Shown here one piece after another: positions 7,283 to 14,826 of a DNA stretch of 14,826 nucleotides (the stretch's first letter is position 1; every line of letters starts with the position of its first letter). The DNA lies in assembly GCA_964628185.1 (NCBI GenBank), contig CAZVLQ010000031.1, positions 1 through 14,826 of the forward strand. Reading direction: 5' to 3'. Origin of the DNA: CAZVLQ01 sp964628185 (GTDB lineage: Bacteria > Pseudomonadota > Zetaproteobacteria > Mariprofundales > Mariprofundaceae). Position numbers and translations under genes: made by a program. Below the pieces are notes generated by a model. It saw only the letters and a program-made list of their open reading frames with translations. It was not told the DNA's origin and did no database searches.

Positions 7283-8340
7283 ATACGGCGATGCAGGCCG
7301 GGATATGGGCGCTGGAGGTGCTGGCTATCGCCGTGCCGGTGGCGCTCTCCGTGGCCTACATTACCTATGCCGAGCGTCGCATCATCGGCTGGATGCAGGT
7401 GCGCAAGGGCTGCAATCGCGTGGGCTGGGCCGGGCTGTTGCAGCCGATTGCCGACGGCCTGAAGCTGTTTCTTAAGGAAACGATTATCCCTACCACGGCC
7501 AACAAGTTTCTGTTCGTGGCGGCGCCCGTGATGTCCCTGTTACCGGTGCTGGTTGCTTATGCCGTCGTGCCTTTTGGCGAAACCACGCTGGGCGGGTTAT
7601 GGAAGACAGCGCATGTCATGGCGATTTCCAACCTGAACATCGGCGTGCTGTATGTGATGGCAATTTCCAGCCTGAGTATTTACGGCATATTGATGGCGGG
7701 GTGGGCGTCCAATTCCAAGTATGCCTTTCTGGGAGCCATTCGCGCCACATGCCAGATGGTGTCCTATGAGGTGTCCATGGGCTTCGCCATCGTCTGCGTG
7801 CTGATGCTGGCCGGCAGCCTGAATCTGGCGGAAATCGTACATGCCCAGGCAGGCGGTTTCTGGCACTGGTATTTCATTCCCCTGTTCCCCATGTTTCTTG
7901 TATATTTTATTTCAGGCGTGGCGGAAACCAATCGTTCCCCGTTCGACCTGACGGAAGGCGAATCCGAGATTGTGGCGGGTTTTTTCGTCGAATACTCCGG
8001 CATGTGGTTTGCCACGTTTTCACTGGCGGAATATGGCGCCATGATTCTGATCAGCCTGATGGCATCCATCATGTTTCTGGGTGGATGGCATGCGCCGTTG
8101 CCGGCGCTTGATTTTATTCCCGGCACGGTATGGCTGCTGGGCAAGACGGCATTGCTCATATTTATGTTTATCTGGTTCCGGGCGACATTTCCAAGATACC
8201 GTTACGATCAGCTGATGCGGCTGGGATGGAAGGTATTTCTGCCGCTGACACTGGCCTGGATTGCCGTGATCGGTATCGCCATCTATACGCCGGGCCTGTC
8301 CGATATCATCGGGCTCTGGCGGCCGGGAGCGGCATCATGA
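7279..8340 (+). CDS. nuoH: NADH-quinone oxidoreductase subunit H (NuoH, ND1-like)
   Basis: NuoH is the membrane subunit (353 aa) that holds the entrance and lower part of the quinone tunnel and links it to the proton channels; the family has eight transmembrane helices, and strongly hydrophobic segments are visible throughout. The first cytoplasmic loop has AERRIIGWMQVRKG followed by NRVG and LLQPIADGLKLFLKE (53-67). The acidic loop AETNRSPFDLTEGESE at 215-230 leads to FFVEYSGM (235-242). One oddity is that the usual GPNRVG reads GCNRVG, putting a cysteine at residue 45. The protein is somewhat longer than E. coli NuoH (325 aa), with a C-terminal tail. The ATG at 7279 overlaps nuoG by 4 bp and has GGGGAGA six bases upstream. 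Confidence 0.97.
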   Translation: MNTAMQAGIWALEVLAIAVPVALSVAYITYAERRIIGWMQVRKGCNRVGWAGLLQPIADGLKLFLKETIIPTTANKFLFVAAPVMSLLPVLVAYAVVPFGETTLGGLWKTAHVMAISNLNIGVLYVMAISSLSIYGILMAGWASNSKYAFLGAIRATCQMVSYEVSMGFAIVCVLMLAGSLNLAEIVHAQAGGFWHWYFIPLFPMFLVYFISGVAETNRSPFDLTEGESEIVAGFFVEYSGMWFATFSLAEYGAMILISLMASIMFLGGWHAPLPALDFIPGTVWLLGKTALLIFMFIWFRATFPRYRYDQLMRLGWKVFLPLTLAWIAVIGIAIYTPGLSDIIGLWRPGAAS

Positions 8341-8825
8341 ACCTGTTCAGACGCACGGCGAGGACATGGCTGCTGACCGAGCTGTTCCGGGGTCTGATGC
8401 TGACCGGCAAGTATCTGTTCAAGAAAAAGATTACCGTGGAGTATCCGGAGGAGCGCACGCCGCTCTCTCCGCGCTTTCGCGGGTTGCATGCCCTGCGCCG
8501 CTACGAATCCGGCGAGGAGCGCTGCATCGCCTGCAAGCTGTGTGAGGTGGTGTGTCCGGCGCTGGCGATTACCATCGAGTCCGAGGAGCGGCAGGATGGT
8601 ACGCGCCGCACTACCCGCTACGATATCGACATGACCAAGTGCATCTACTGCGGCCTGTGCCAGGAGGCCTGTCCGGTGGATGCCATTGTGGAAACGCAGG
8701 TGTTTGAATTTGCCACCGAAACCCACGAGGCGCTGTACTACACGAAGGATATGCTGTTGAAAACAGGGGAGCGTTATGAACGCCAGATTGCGGCCAGTAT
8801 CGCCGCCGACGCACGCTATCGCTAG
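8337..8825 (+). CDS. nuoI: NADH-quinone oxidoreductase subunit I (NuoI, 23 kDa, 2x[4Fe-4S])
   Basis: NuoI is a ferredoxin-type subunit (162 aa) that carries clusters N6a and N6b between NuoG and NuoB. Two full 4Fe-4S motifs are present: Cys63, Cys66, Cys69 and Cys73 (CIACKLCEVVCP), and Cys102, Cys105, Cys108 and Cys112 (CIYCGLCQEACPVDAI). The N-terminal 30 residues form an amphipathic helix thought to lie on the membrane, followed by VEYPEERTPLSPRFRG (34-49), a family hallmark. The ATG at 8337 overlaps the nuoH stop and has GGGAG seven bases upstream. The open frame extends 69 codons further upstream, but that stretch is nuoH read in another frame. Confidence 0.98.
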   Translation: MNLFRRTARTWLLTELFRGLMLTGKYLFKKKITVEYPEERTPLSPRFRGLHALRRYESGEERCIACKLCEVVCPALAITIESEERQDGTRRTTRYDIDMTKCIYCGLCQEACPVDAIVETQVFEFATETHEALYYTKDMLLKTGERYERQIAASIAADARYR

Positions 8826-8857
8826 CGACGGCGACTGAAGAAACGGACGGAGTGGAC

Positions 8858-9442
8858 ATGCTGGAACTCGGATTTTTCTATTTGTTCGCGGGGCTGGCCG
8901 TTGTCGGCGGTCTTGGCGTCGTGCTTGCCCGCAACACGGTGCATTCCGTTATGTTCCTGATCTTCTGCTTCTTCAACGCGGCGGGCCTGTTTTTTCTGCT
9001 GGATGCGGAGTTTATCGGTATCATCCTTATCCTGATCTATGTCGGGGCGGTCATGGTGCTGTTCATGTTCGTGATCATGATGCTTGAGGTGAACTTTGCC
9101 AGCCTGCGCGAAGGCTTTCTGCGCTACCTGCCCATCGGGGGTGTGATTGCGCTGGTGCTGTTCATTGAAATCGTCGCGGCGGCCGGGAGCGGCGTGTTCC
9201 TGCCCAAGGCCAGTCCCGTTCCTGCCCATATGGCCCGGCAAGTCAACAATACCGTTGAGATCGGCAATATCCTGTACACCCGATACCTGCTCGGCTTCGA
9301 GGTGGCGGCCATCATTCTACTCGTGGCCCTGGTGGGCGCCGTGGTACTGACGCTGCGCGCCCGCAAGGATGCCAGGTATCAGAATATCTCAAGGCAGGTG
9401 AACGTGCATCCCGAGGATCGCCTGCGCAAGGTGAAGATGTAG
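8858..9442 (+). CDS. nuoJ: NADH-quinone oxidoreductase subunit J (NuoJ, ND6-like)
   Basis: NuoJ is a membrane subunit (194 aa, five helices expected) next to NuoK and NuoA. Its third helix contains a pi-bulge that flips during the coupling cycle. The conserved core, with Tyr61 and GAVMVLFMFVIMML at 63-76, is intact, as is the N-terminal NTVHSVMFLIF (26-36). I chose the ATG at 8858 because GGAG (8849-8852) stands five bases upstream. A GTG two codons earlier (8852) is in frame but too close to any ribosome site. The 32-bp gap after nuoI is the largest within the operon and holds no recognisable signal beyond that ribosome site. nuoK follows after 2 bp. Confidence 0.96.
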   Translation: MLELGFFYLFAGLAVVGGLGVVLARNTVHSVMFLIFCFFNAAGLFFLLDAEFIGIILILIYVGAVMVLFMFVIMMLEVNFASLREGFLRYLPIGGVIALVLFIEIVAAAGSGVFLPKASPVPAHMARQVNNTVEIGNILYTRYLLGFEVAAIILLVALVGAVVLTLRARKDARYQNISRQVNVHPEDRLRKVKM

Positions 9443-9444
9443 CC

Positions 9445-9750
9445 ATGGTCAGTCTGCCTTCCTATCTTGCCGCCGCAGCCTGCCTGTTCTCGATAGGCGT
9501 GATCGGCCTGTTTCTGAACCGCAAGAATGTGATCACGATCCTGATGTGCATCGAACTGATTCTGCTGGCCGTGAACATTAATTTCGCCGCATTTTCGCAT
9601 TTTCGGCAGGATATCGGCGGGCAGGTTTTTATCTTTTTCGTGTTGACCGTAGCCGCCAGCGAGGTGGCGGTGGGGCTTGCCATTCTGGTTGCCTTTTACC
9701 GCAACCGGCGTTCGATAGAAACTGAAGATATCAACACCCTGCAGGGATAA
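9445..9750 (+). CDS. nuoK: NADH-quinone oxidoreductase subunit K (NuoK, ND4L-like)
   Basis: NuoK is a small three-helix membrane subunit (101 aa, the family length) that resembles part of an MrpC antiporter subunit. The two buried glutamates essential for coupling in E. coli (Glu36 and Glu72) correspond to Glu37 in MCIELILLAVNINF and Glu73 in AASEVAVGLAI. The FYRNR motif (84-88) follows. The ATG at 9445 is two bases after the nuoJ stop, with AAGGTGAAG eight bases upstream inside nuoJ. nuoL starts 13 bp downstream. Nothing unusual was seen. Confidence 0.97.
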   Translation: MVSLPSYLAAAACLFSIGVIGLFLNRKNVITILMCIELILLAVNINFAAFSHFRQDIGGQVFIFFVLTVAASEVAVGLAILVAFYRNRRSIETEDINTLQG

Positions 9751-9763
9751 GGTGGAACACGCC

Positions 9764-11734
9764 ATGCTGAGCACAACCGAATTGCTGATGATTCCCGCTC
9801 TGCCGCTGTTCGCGGCCTTGATCGTGGGTCTGTTCGGTTGGGCGCTAAAGGAAAAGGCTTCGCATCTTATCTGTATCACCGGCGTGGTCGCCGCCGCGCT
9901 GTTATCCGTGCATGTGTTCGTCCAGTCGCTGCATGGCGCCAGCTTTTACGGCAATTTCTGGACCTGGATGATATCCGGCCATTTTGTCGTCCCCGTGGGC
10001 ATGATGATCGACCGGCTCTCCGCCATCATGATGATGACGGTGGCCATTATTTCCGCCTGCATCCATGTGTACACCATCGGCTACATGCACGGCGATCCCG
10101 GCTATACGCGATTCTTTTCCTATATTTCGGGGTTCACCTTTTCCATGCTGGTGCTGGTGATGGGCAACAATTTCTTCACGCTGTTTTTCGGCTGGGAAGC
10201 CGTGGGCCTGTTCTCCTATCTGCTGATCGGTTTCTGGTTCAAGCGTGAAAGCGCCAATGTGGCGGCGATGAAGGCCTTCATTGTCAACCGCGTCGGCGAT
10301 CTCGGTTTCGCCATCGGCATCCTGGCCGTGTGGTATTATTTCGGCTCGGTTGAATACCGGGACGTGTTCGCCGCCGTACCGCAGTTTGCCGGTCAGGGAC
10401 ACAGCCTGCATTTTCTCGGTCTACGCATGGATGCCATCACCTTTATCTGTATCGCCCTGTTCATCGGCGCGATGGGCAAGAGCGCGCAGGTGCCGCTGCA
10501 TGTCTGGCTGCCGGATTCGATGGAGGGCCCGACGCCGATTTCCGCCCTGATCCATGCCGCCACGATGGTGACGGCCGGCATATTCATGGTGGCCCGCTGC
10601 TCGCCGATGTTCGAGTTTTCCGAAACGGCGCTGGCGATGGTGACGATCGTAGGTGCGATTACGGCCTGGCTGTGCGCCACCATCGGCCTCGTACAGACCG
10701 ACATCAAGCGCGTCATTGCCTATTCCACCTGCTCGCAGCTTGGCTACATGTTCGTGGCCTGTGGCGTATCGGCCTATTCGGTCGGTATTTTCCATCTGAT
10801 GACGCATGCCTATTTCAAGGCGCTGTTGTTCCTGGCGGCGGGTTCGGTGATCCATGGCGTCATGGCCGATCAGGATCTGCGCCGCATGGGACAGCTCAGA
10901 AAATTCATGCCCGTTACCTATATCACGATGTTGATCGGCGGTCTGGCCCTGGCCGGTGTGCCGCCGTTCGCCGGTTTCTGGTCCAAGGACATGATTATCG
11001 AGGCCGCGGCCGTACGGGACATGGGCTGGGTCAGTAATTTTGCTTATCTGTCCGTGCTCTCGGCGGTATTTATGACCGCATTCTACACCTTTCGTCTGTT
11101 TTTCCTTGCCTTCCACAACTCGGACCGGGTGCCGGCGGAGACAAAGCCGCATGTGCATGAATCCCCCAAAGTCATGACCGTGCCGCTGATTATTCTTGCG
11201 ATTGGCGCTGTTTTTTCCGGCTGGTGGGGGGCCGAGGTGCTCGGCATTACCGCCCCGGAAATGGTCAATAATTACTTTCAGGACGCTATCTTTGTCGCCG
11301 ATGCGCATAATCCCCTGCTAAAGCTCGCCGAGGAACCCGAGCCCTGGTATCAGTTTCTGTTCAGCATGCCCTTCTGGCTTGCCATGGCCGGCATCGGTCT
11401 GGCGTGTCTGATGTATTTCAGGGAAACTTCATTCCCGGCGCGGCTGGCGCAAACATTGCCCGGCATCCACCGTTTCCTGCTGAACAAGTGGTGGTTTGAC
11501 GAGATGAACTGGAAGGCGCTGATCATGCCGGCGCGGCATACGGGAAGTTTCCTGTGGAAGAAGGCTGATCTGGCCATGATTGACAAGGGCGCGCTGCATG
11601 GCTGCATTCTCGGCGCCGTCATGAGCGGCGTAAGCCGCATGCGCACCATGCAGACCGGCTATGTATACCATTATGCCTTTGCCATGGTCATCGGCGTGTT
11701 TGCGGCGCTGACCTGGCTGGTACTGAAGGGTTAG
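9764..11734 (+). CDS. nuoL: NADH-quinone oxidoreductase subunit L (NuoL, ND5-like pump)
   Basis: NuoL is the distal antiporter-like proton pump of the membrane arm (656 aa; about 16 helices plus the long lateral helix near the C-terminus, by family). Key residues are in place: Glu145 in LFFGWEAVGLFSYLLIGF, Lys239 in MGKSAQVPLHVWLPDSMEG, His264 in ALIHAATMVTAG, Lys352 in THAYFKALLFL and Lys408 in FWSKD. These correspond to E. coli Glu144, Lys229, His254, Lys342 and Lys399. The C-terminal domain is longer than in E. coli (613 aa total) and less conserved. The ATG at 9764 has AAGGTGG eight bases upstream. An in-frame GTG at 9752 would add MEHA and also has a possible site (AGGGA); the choice is not certain. 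Confidence 0.96.
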   Translation: MLSTTELLMIPALPLFAALIVGLFGWALKEKASHLICITGVVAAALLSVHVFVQSLHGASFYGNFWTWMISGHFVVPVGMMIDRLSAIMMMTVAIISACIHVYTIGYMHGDPGYTRFFSYISGFTFSMLVLVMGNNFFTLFFGWEAVGLFSYLLIGFWFKRESANVAAMKAFIVNRVGDLGFAIGILAVWYYFGSVEYRDVFAAVPQFAGQGHSLHFLGLRMDAITFICIALFIGAMGKSAQVPLHVWLPDSMEGPTPISALIHAATMVTAGIFMVARCSPMFEFSETALAMVTIVGAITAWLCATIGLVQTDIKRVIAYSTCSQLGYMFVACGVSAYSVGIFHLMTHAYFKALLFLAAGSVIHGVMADQDLRRMGQLRKFMPVTYITMLIGGLALAGVPPFAGFWSKDMIIEAAAVRDMGWVSNFAYLSVLSAVFMTAFYTFRLFFLAFHNSDRVPAETKPHVHESPKVMTVPLIILAIGAVFSGWWGAEVLGITAPEMVNNYFQDAIFVADAHNPLLKLAEEPEPWYQFLFSMPFWLAMAGIGLACLMYFRETSFPARLAQTLPGIHRFLLNKWWFDEMNWKALIMPARHTGSFLWKKADLAMIDKGALHGCILGAVMSGVSRMRTMQTGYVYHYAFAMVIGVFAALTWLVLKG

Positions 11735-11741
11735 CCCGGAT

Positions 11742-13313
11742 ATGGAACTGAACAACGCCCTGAATTTCCCCATTCTTTCATGGAGCATCTTTCTTCCAAC
11801 CGCGGGTGCTGTCGTCATCTGGATGTTCGTACGCGGCGAGATGGCGGTGCGCTGGGCCGCGCTGGCTGTTTCGGTGACCACATTCCTGCTTACGCTGCCG
11901 CTGTGGCTGGCTTTCGATCATTCGACGGCGCATATGCAATTCGAGGAATTTCACCCGTGGATTTCCGCCTTCAATGTCAATTACCACCTGGGCGTGGATG
12001 GCATCTCCATGCCGTTTATCCTGCTGACCAGCCTGCTGACCGTTATCTGCATTGTTTCCGCCTGGCAGTGCATCCGGAGCCGTGTGAAGGAATACATGAT
12101 ATCGTTCCTGATTCTGGAGACGACGCTGATCGGCGTGTTTGCCGCTCTGGACGGCATCCTGTTCTATTTTTTCTGGGAAGCCATGCTGATCCCGATGTTC
12201 CTGATTATCGGCGTCTGGGGCGGCGCCAACCGCGTTTATGCCACGCTGAAGTTTTTCCTGTATACGCTGGCGGGCTCGGTGCTGATGCTGATCGCGCTGC
12301 TGGCCATGTATTTCAAGGCAGGCCGCACATTTGATATTCAGGCGCTGATGGCCTATCCGTTTGACTTCACCTGGCAGGTTTGGATTTTCCTCGGCCTGCT
12401 GGTCGCATTCGCGGTCAAGGTGCCGATGTGGCCGGTGCATACATGGCTGCCGGATGCGCATACGGAGGCGCCCACCGCCGGTTCGGTGATTCTGGCCGGC
12501 ATCCTGCTGAAAATGGGGGCTTACGGCTTCCTGCGTTTTTCGCTGCCGATCTGCCCCGACGCCTCGCAGTATTTCGTGCCGCTGATGGTGGCGCTTTCAA
12601 TTATCGCCATCATCTACATCTCGCTGGTGGCCATGATGCAAGAGGATATGAAGCGGCTCATCGCCTATTCCTCCATTGCCCATATGGGCTTCGTAACGCT
12701 GGGCACCTTCATGTTCACCCAACAGGCGCTGGAGGGGGCGATTTACGGCATGATCAGTCATGGCTTTGTGGCATCCGCCCTGTTCCTGTGCGTCGGCGTG
12801 CTCTATGATCGCATGCATACGCGGGAGATTGCGGCCTACGGCGGTGTTGCCAATGTCATGCCGGTCTTCGCCGCGGTGACAATGCTGTTCTGCATGGCCA
12901 ATGTGGCCCTGCCGGGCGCCTCTTCCTTTATCGCCGAAATCATGGTGCTGATGGGAACGTTTTCAGCCGATCAGCTTTATGAATTTGTTATTTCCACCAA
13001 ATGGGTGGCCGTGCTGGCCGCAAGCAGCGTGGTGCTGTCCGCCTGCTATACCCTGTGGATGTACAAGCGCGTCATCATGGGCGATCTGGTCAGGGACGAG
13101 GTCAAGGCCATGCCGGACATGAATGTGCGCGAGATTGCCTTCTTCGCGCCGTTGATCGTACTGGTGGCGTGGCTGGGAGTTTATCCCGTGCCGGTGCTGG
13201 ATGTAATGCACGCCTCCGTTTCACATCTGATCGCCCAGGTGGGAACGAGCAAGCTTGCGGCCGCCCATGCGCTGGCCCAGGCCCAGACCATGCAGCAAAT
13301 TGTGATGCAGTGA
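11742..13313 (+). CDS. nuoM: NADH-quinone oxidoreductase subunit M (NuoM, ND4-like pump)
   Basis: NuoM is the middle antiporter-like proton pump (523 aa; 14 helices expected). Visible essential residues are Glu146 in FFWEAMLIPMFLIIGVWGG, Lys226 in FAVKVPMWPVHTWLPDAH, Lys257 in LLKMGAYGFLRF and Glu399 in SSFIAEIMVL, equivalent to E. coli Glu144, Lys234, Lys265 and Glu407. The motif EDMKRLIAYSSIAHMGF (301-317) is typical of the Proton_antipo_M domain. The gene starts 7 bp after nuoL with only a weak, distant AAGGG as ribosome site, so translation probably depends on ribosomes finishing nuoL. The last 25 residues are Ala/Gln-rich and variable. Confidence 0.97.
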   Translation: MELNNALNFPILSWSIFLPTAGAVVIWMFVRGEMAVRWAALAVSVTTFLLTLPLWLAFDHSTAHMQFEEFHPWISAFNVNYHLGVDGISMPFILLTSLLTVICIVSAWQCIRSRVKEYMISFLILETTLIGVFAALDGILFYFFWEAMLIPMFLIIGVWGGANRVYATLKFFLYTLAGSVLMLIALLAMYFKAGRTFDIQALMAYPFDFTWQVWIFLGLLVAFAVKVPMWPVHTWLPDAHTEAPTAGSVILAGILLKMGAYGFLRFSLPICPDASQYFVPLMVALSIIAIIYISLVAMMQEDMKRLIAYSSIAHMGFVTLGTFMFTQQALEGAIYGMISHGFVASALFLCVGVLYDRMHTREIAAYGGVANVMPVFAAVTMLFCMANVALPGASSFIAEIMVLMGTFSADQLYEFVISTKWVAVLAASSVVLSACYTLWMYKRVIMGDLVRDEVKAMPDMNVREIAFFAPLIVLVAWLGVYPVPVLDVMHASVSHLIAQVGTSKLAAAHALAQAQTMQQIVMQ

Positions 13314-13323
13314 GGCTGATGAC

Positions 13324-14778
13324 ATGAACCCGGTGACGCTTCCAATGCCCAATATTCTGCCCCTGCTGCCCGAGATATTCATGGCCGTGATGGCCATGGT
13401 TATCCTGATCTGGGATCTGTTTCTGCCGAAAGAACGCAAGCAGTGGAGCGGTTATATGGCCATACTGACCTGTGTTGCGGCGGCCATATCAAGCCTGTGG
13501 CTGGCCGGGCCTGATCCGGTGTCGGCCTTTTACGGTTTTTTCGTGCTCGATCCCTTTGCCAGCTACGCCAAGCTGCTGATTTACGCCGGCACGGCGCTGG
13601 GGGTAATCCTGAGCCTGGATTACATGAAGGATGAGGCCAATACGGGTGAGTATTATTCGCTCATGCTGTTTGGTACGCTGGGCATGATGCTGATGGCGTC
13701 CTCGCCGAATTTTGTCACCATGTATCTGGGACTGGAGCTGATGGCGCTGTGCACCTATGTGCTGGTGGGTTATCAGCGCGACGTGCTGCGCTCAAGCGAG
13801 GCGGCGCTGAAGTACTTTATTCTTGGCTCGCTCGCCTCCGGCATTTTGCTGTATGGCATCAGCTTTCTCTATGGCGTTACGGGCAGTTTCGACTTTACTG
13901 TCATAGGCCGTTCACTGGCGCAAACGGGGGCCGACGCGAGGTTGCCCGTCATGCTCGGCCTGGTGCTGCTGCTGGCCGGCTTTGCCTTCAAGATTTCCGT
14001 GGCGCCCTTCCATATGTGGACGCCGGACGCCTATGAAGGAGCGCCGACGCCGATTACGGCATTCATGTCCATTGGTCCGAAGGTGGCCGGGTTTGCCGTG
14101 ATCATCCGCGTGTTCGCGGAAGCGCTGCCATCGTTGCAGGGAGACTATACGACGATTCTGGTCTGGATGGCCGTCCTGACCATGGCGGTGGGAAATCTGG
14201 CGGCTATCGCCCAGCGCAATATCAAGCGCATGCTGGCCTATTCCACCATTGGCCACGTCGGTTTCGCCATGCTGGGTCTGATCGCGGCCAACGTGAACGG
14301 TTACGCCGGCGTGCTGGTTTATCTGACCGTGTACCTGTTTATGAACATGGGGGCCTTCGCCATTATCGTGCTGATGCGCCGAGAGGGCATTCAGGGGGAG
14401 CTGCTGGATGACTTCGCCGGACTTTCCAGGGTGCGCCCCGGTTATGCCCTGGCCATGGGGCTGTTTCTGTTTTCCCTTGCCGGCATCCCCTTCCTCGGCG
14501 GTTTCTGGGCCAAATACGTGGTCTTTATCGCCGCGGTGGAAGCGGGACACCTGTACCTGGCCTTAACCGCCCTGCTTTTCTCCGTCATCGGCGCTTTCTA
14601 CTATCTACGCGTGGTCAAATACATCTACTTTGATGAGGAGCGGGCGGCCTTCAATTTTGTTGAAAACCGTTTAATGCAGGCAACGGTTGCGGTGACGGCG
14701 ATTGCCGTCGTAGGTATCGGCCTGTTTCCCGGCCCCGTGATCGATATCTGCAAGGCGGCGCTTGGTCATATAATTTAA
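13324..14778 (+). CDS. nuoN: NADH-quinone oxidoreductase subunit N (NuoN, ND2-like pump)
   Basis: NuoN is the proximal antiporter-like proton pump (484 aa; about 14 helices by family), contacting NuoK. Channel residues are visible: Glu138 in LGLELMALCTYVLVGY, Lys223 in FAFKISVAPFHMWTPDAYEG and Lys253 in SIGPKVAGF, equivalent to E. coli Glu133, Lys217 and Lys247. NIKRMLAYSTIGHVGFAMLG is the M-domain signature. The ATG at 13324 has GAGG (13312-13315, over the nuoM stop) eight bases upstream. It is the last gene of the operon. No terminator follows: a tRNA gene begins three bases after its stop, and its final codons GGT-CAT-ATA-ATT-TAA include a perfect TATAAT. Confidence 0.97.
   Translation: MNPVTLPMPNILPLLPEIFMAVMAMVILIWDLFLPKERKQWSGYMAILTCVAAAISSLWLAGPDPVSAFYGFFVLDPFASYAKLLIYAGTALGVILSLDYMKDEANTGEYYSLMLFGTLGMMLMASSPNFVTMYLGLELMALCTYVLVGYQRDVLRSSEAALKYFILGSLASGILLYGISFLYGVTGSFDFTVIGRSLAQTGADARLPVMLGLVLLLAGFAFKISVAPFHMWTPDAYEGAPTPITAFMSIGPKVAGFAVIIRVFAEALPSLQGDYTTILVWMAVLTMAVGNLAAIAQRNIKRMLAYSTIGHVGFAMLGLIAANVNGYAGVLVYLTVYLFMNMGAFAIIVLMRREGIQGELLDDFAGLSRVRPGYALAMGLFLFSLAGIPFLGGFWAKYVVFIAAVEAGHLYLALTALLFSVIGAFYYLRVVKYIYFDEERAAFNFVENRLMQATVAVTAIAVVGIGLFPGPVIDICKAALGHII
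14769..14774 (+). promoter_or_regulatory. Possible -10 element for tRNA-Arg, overlapping the end of nuoN
   Basis: A perfect TATAAT lies over the last codons of nuoN, eight bases before the tRNA. No good -35 was found; the best at a 16-base spacing is TCTGCA (14747-14752), three of six matches. If active, transcription would begin at about 14781-14782, the first base of the mature tRNA. The AT-rich hexamer may be coincidental. Confidence 0.3.
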
Positions 14779-14781
14779 TCC

Positions 14782-14826
14782 GCGCCCGTAGCTCAGCCGG
14801 ATAGAGCATCAGGCTTCGAACCTGAG
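14782..14826 (+). tRNA. tRNA-Arg(TCG), 5' part, cut by the window end
   Basis: The sequence folds as the 5' part of a tRNA: acceptor strand GCGCCCG (14782-14788), T8-A9, D-stem GCTC/GAGC (14791-14794/14804-14807) with the loop containing GG, then a 5-bp anticodon stem TCAGG/CCTGA (14809-14813/14821-14825). The seven-base loop is CTTCGAA, giving anticodon TCG (14816-14818), which reads CGA (and other CGN) arginine codons. GCGCCCGTAGCTCAG is a typical bacterial tRNA-Arg start. The variable and T arms and the 3' acceptor strand lie beyond the window. It starts three bases after nuoN, so it may be co-transcribed with the operon. Confidence 0.93.

Noticed and set aside
571..10459. A 19-bp exact match CTTTATCTGTATCGCCCTG in nuoA (571-589) and nuoL (10441-10459)
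   Set aside because: Both copies encode the same hydrophobic peptide FICIAL with common codons in unrelated membrane helices. This is best explained by chance and shared codon preference.
527..14778. Possible novel accessory gene or fusion inside the nuo operon
   Set aside because: All reading frames between 527 and 14778 are accounted for by the 14 standard subunits with gaps of at most 32 bp. No inserted gene, frameshift or truncation was found.
1..14826. CRISPR arrays, tandem repeats, insertion-sequence transposases or prophage genes
   Set aside because: No regularly spaced repeats and no recombinase or transposase coding sequence were seen in the window.

Overview
The window is almost entirely one + strand operon for the 14-subunit proton-pumping NADH:quinone oxidoreductase (respiratory complex I). 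The order nuoA-B-C-D-E-F-G-H-I-J-K-L-M-N is complete, each gene is intact, and nuoC and nuoD are separate. Every subunit was identified from its own motifs (cluster cysteines, FMN/NADH loops, quinone-site residues, membrane lysines and glutamates). The canonical gene order, bacterial Shine-Dalgarno sites, moderately high GC with G/C-rich third positions, and the ubiquinone-type NuoD/NuoH point to a proteobacterium, probably of the gamma/Acidithiobacillia/zeta range. The genus cannot be read from this window.

Layout: positions 1-20 hold the 3' part of a rho-independent terminator for a gene left of the window. Positions 21-148 are unassigned. Positions 149-399 form a 251-bp block bounded by perfect 21-bp inverted repeats whose outermost four bases are TTAA on both sides; I interpret it as a MITE (non-autonomous transposon remnant) with TTAA target duplication. 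Six bases after it lies a good sigma70-type promoter (406-433), followed by an approximately 87-nt leader with two small hairpins, and then nuoA at 527. The genes from nuoA to nuoN (527-14778) are packed with 4-10 bp overlaps or gaps of at most 32 bp, which implies one transcript and translational coupling. A tRNA-Arg gene (anticodon TCG) starts three bases after the nuoN stop codon and is cut by the window end. No terminator separates the two, but a perfect TATAAT sits over the last nuoN codons.

How the parts work together: NuoE, F and G form the NADH-oxidising arm (FMN and most iron-sulfur clusters). NuoB, C, D and I form the connecting arm that carries electrons through N6a/N6b/N2 to quinone. 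NuoH and NuoA/J/K couple quinone reduction to the antiporter-like pumps NuoL, M and N. NuoG keeps the four cysteines of the off-pathway N7 cluster.

I do not see an undescribed multi-gene system here. The non-routine signals are the putative MITE abutting the nuo promoter, the nuoN/tRNA-Arg junction, and a few residue-level oddities.
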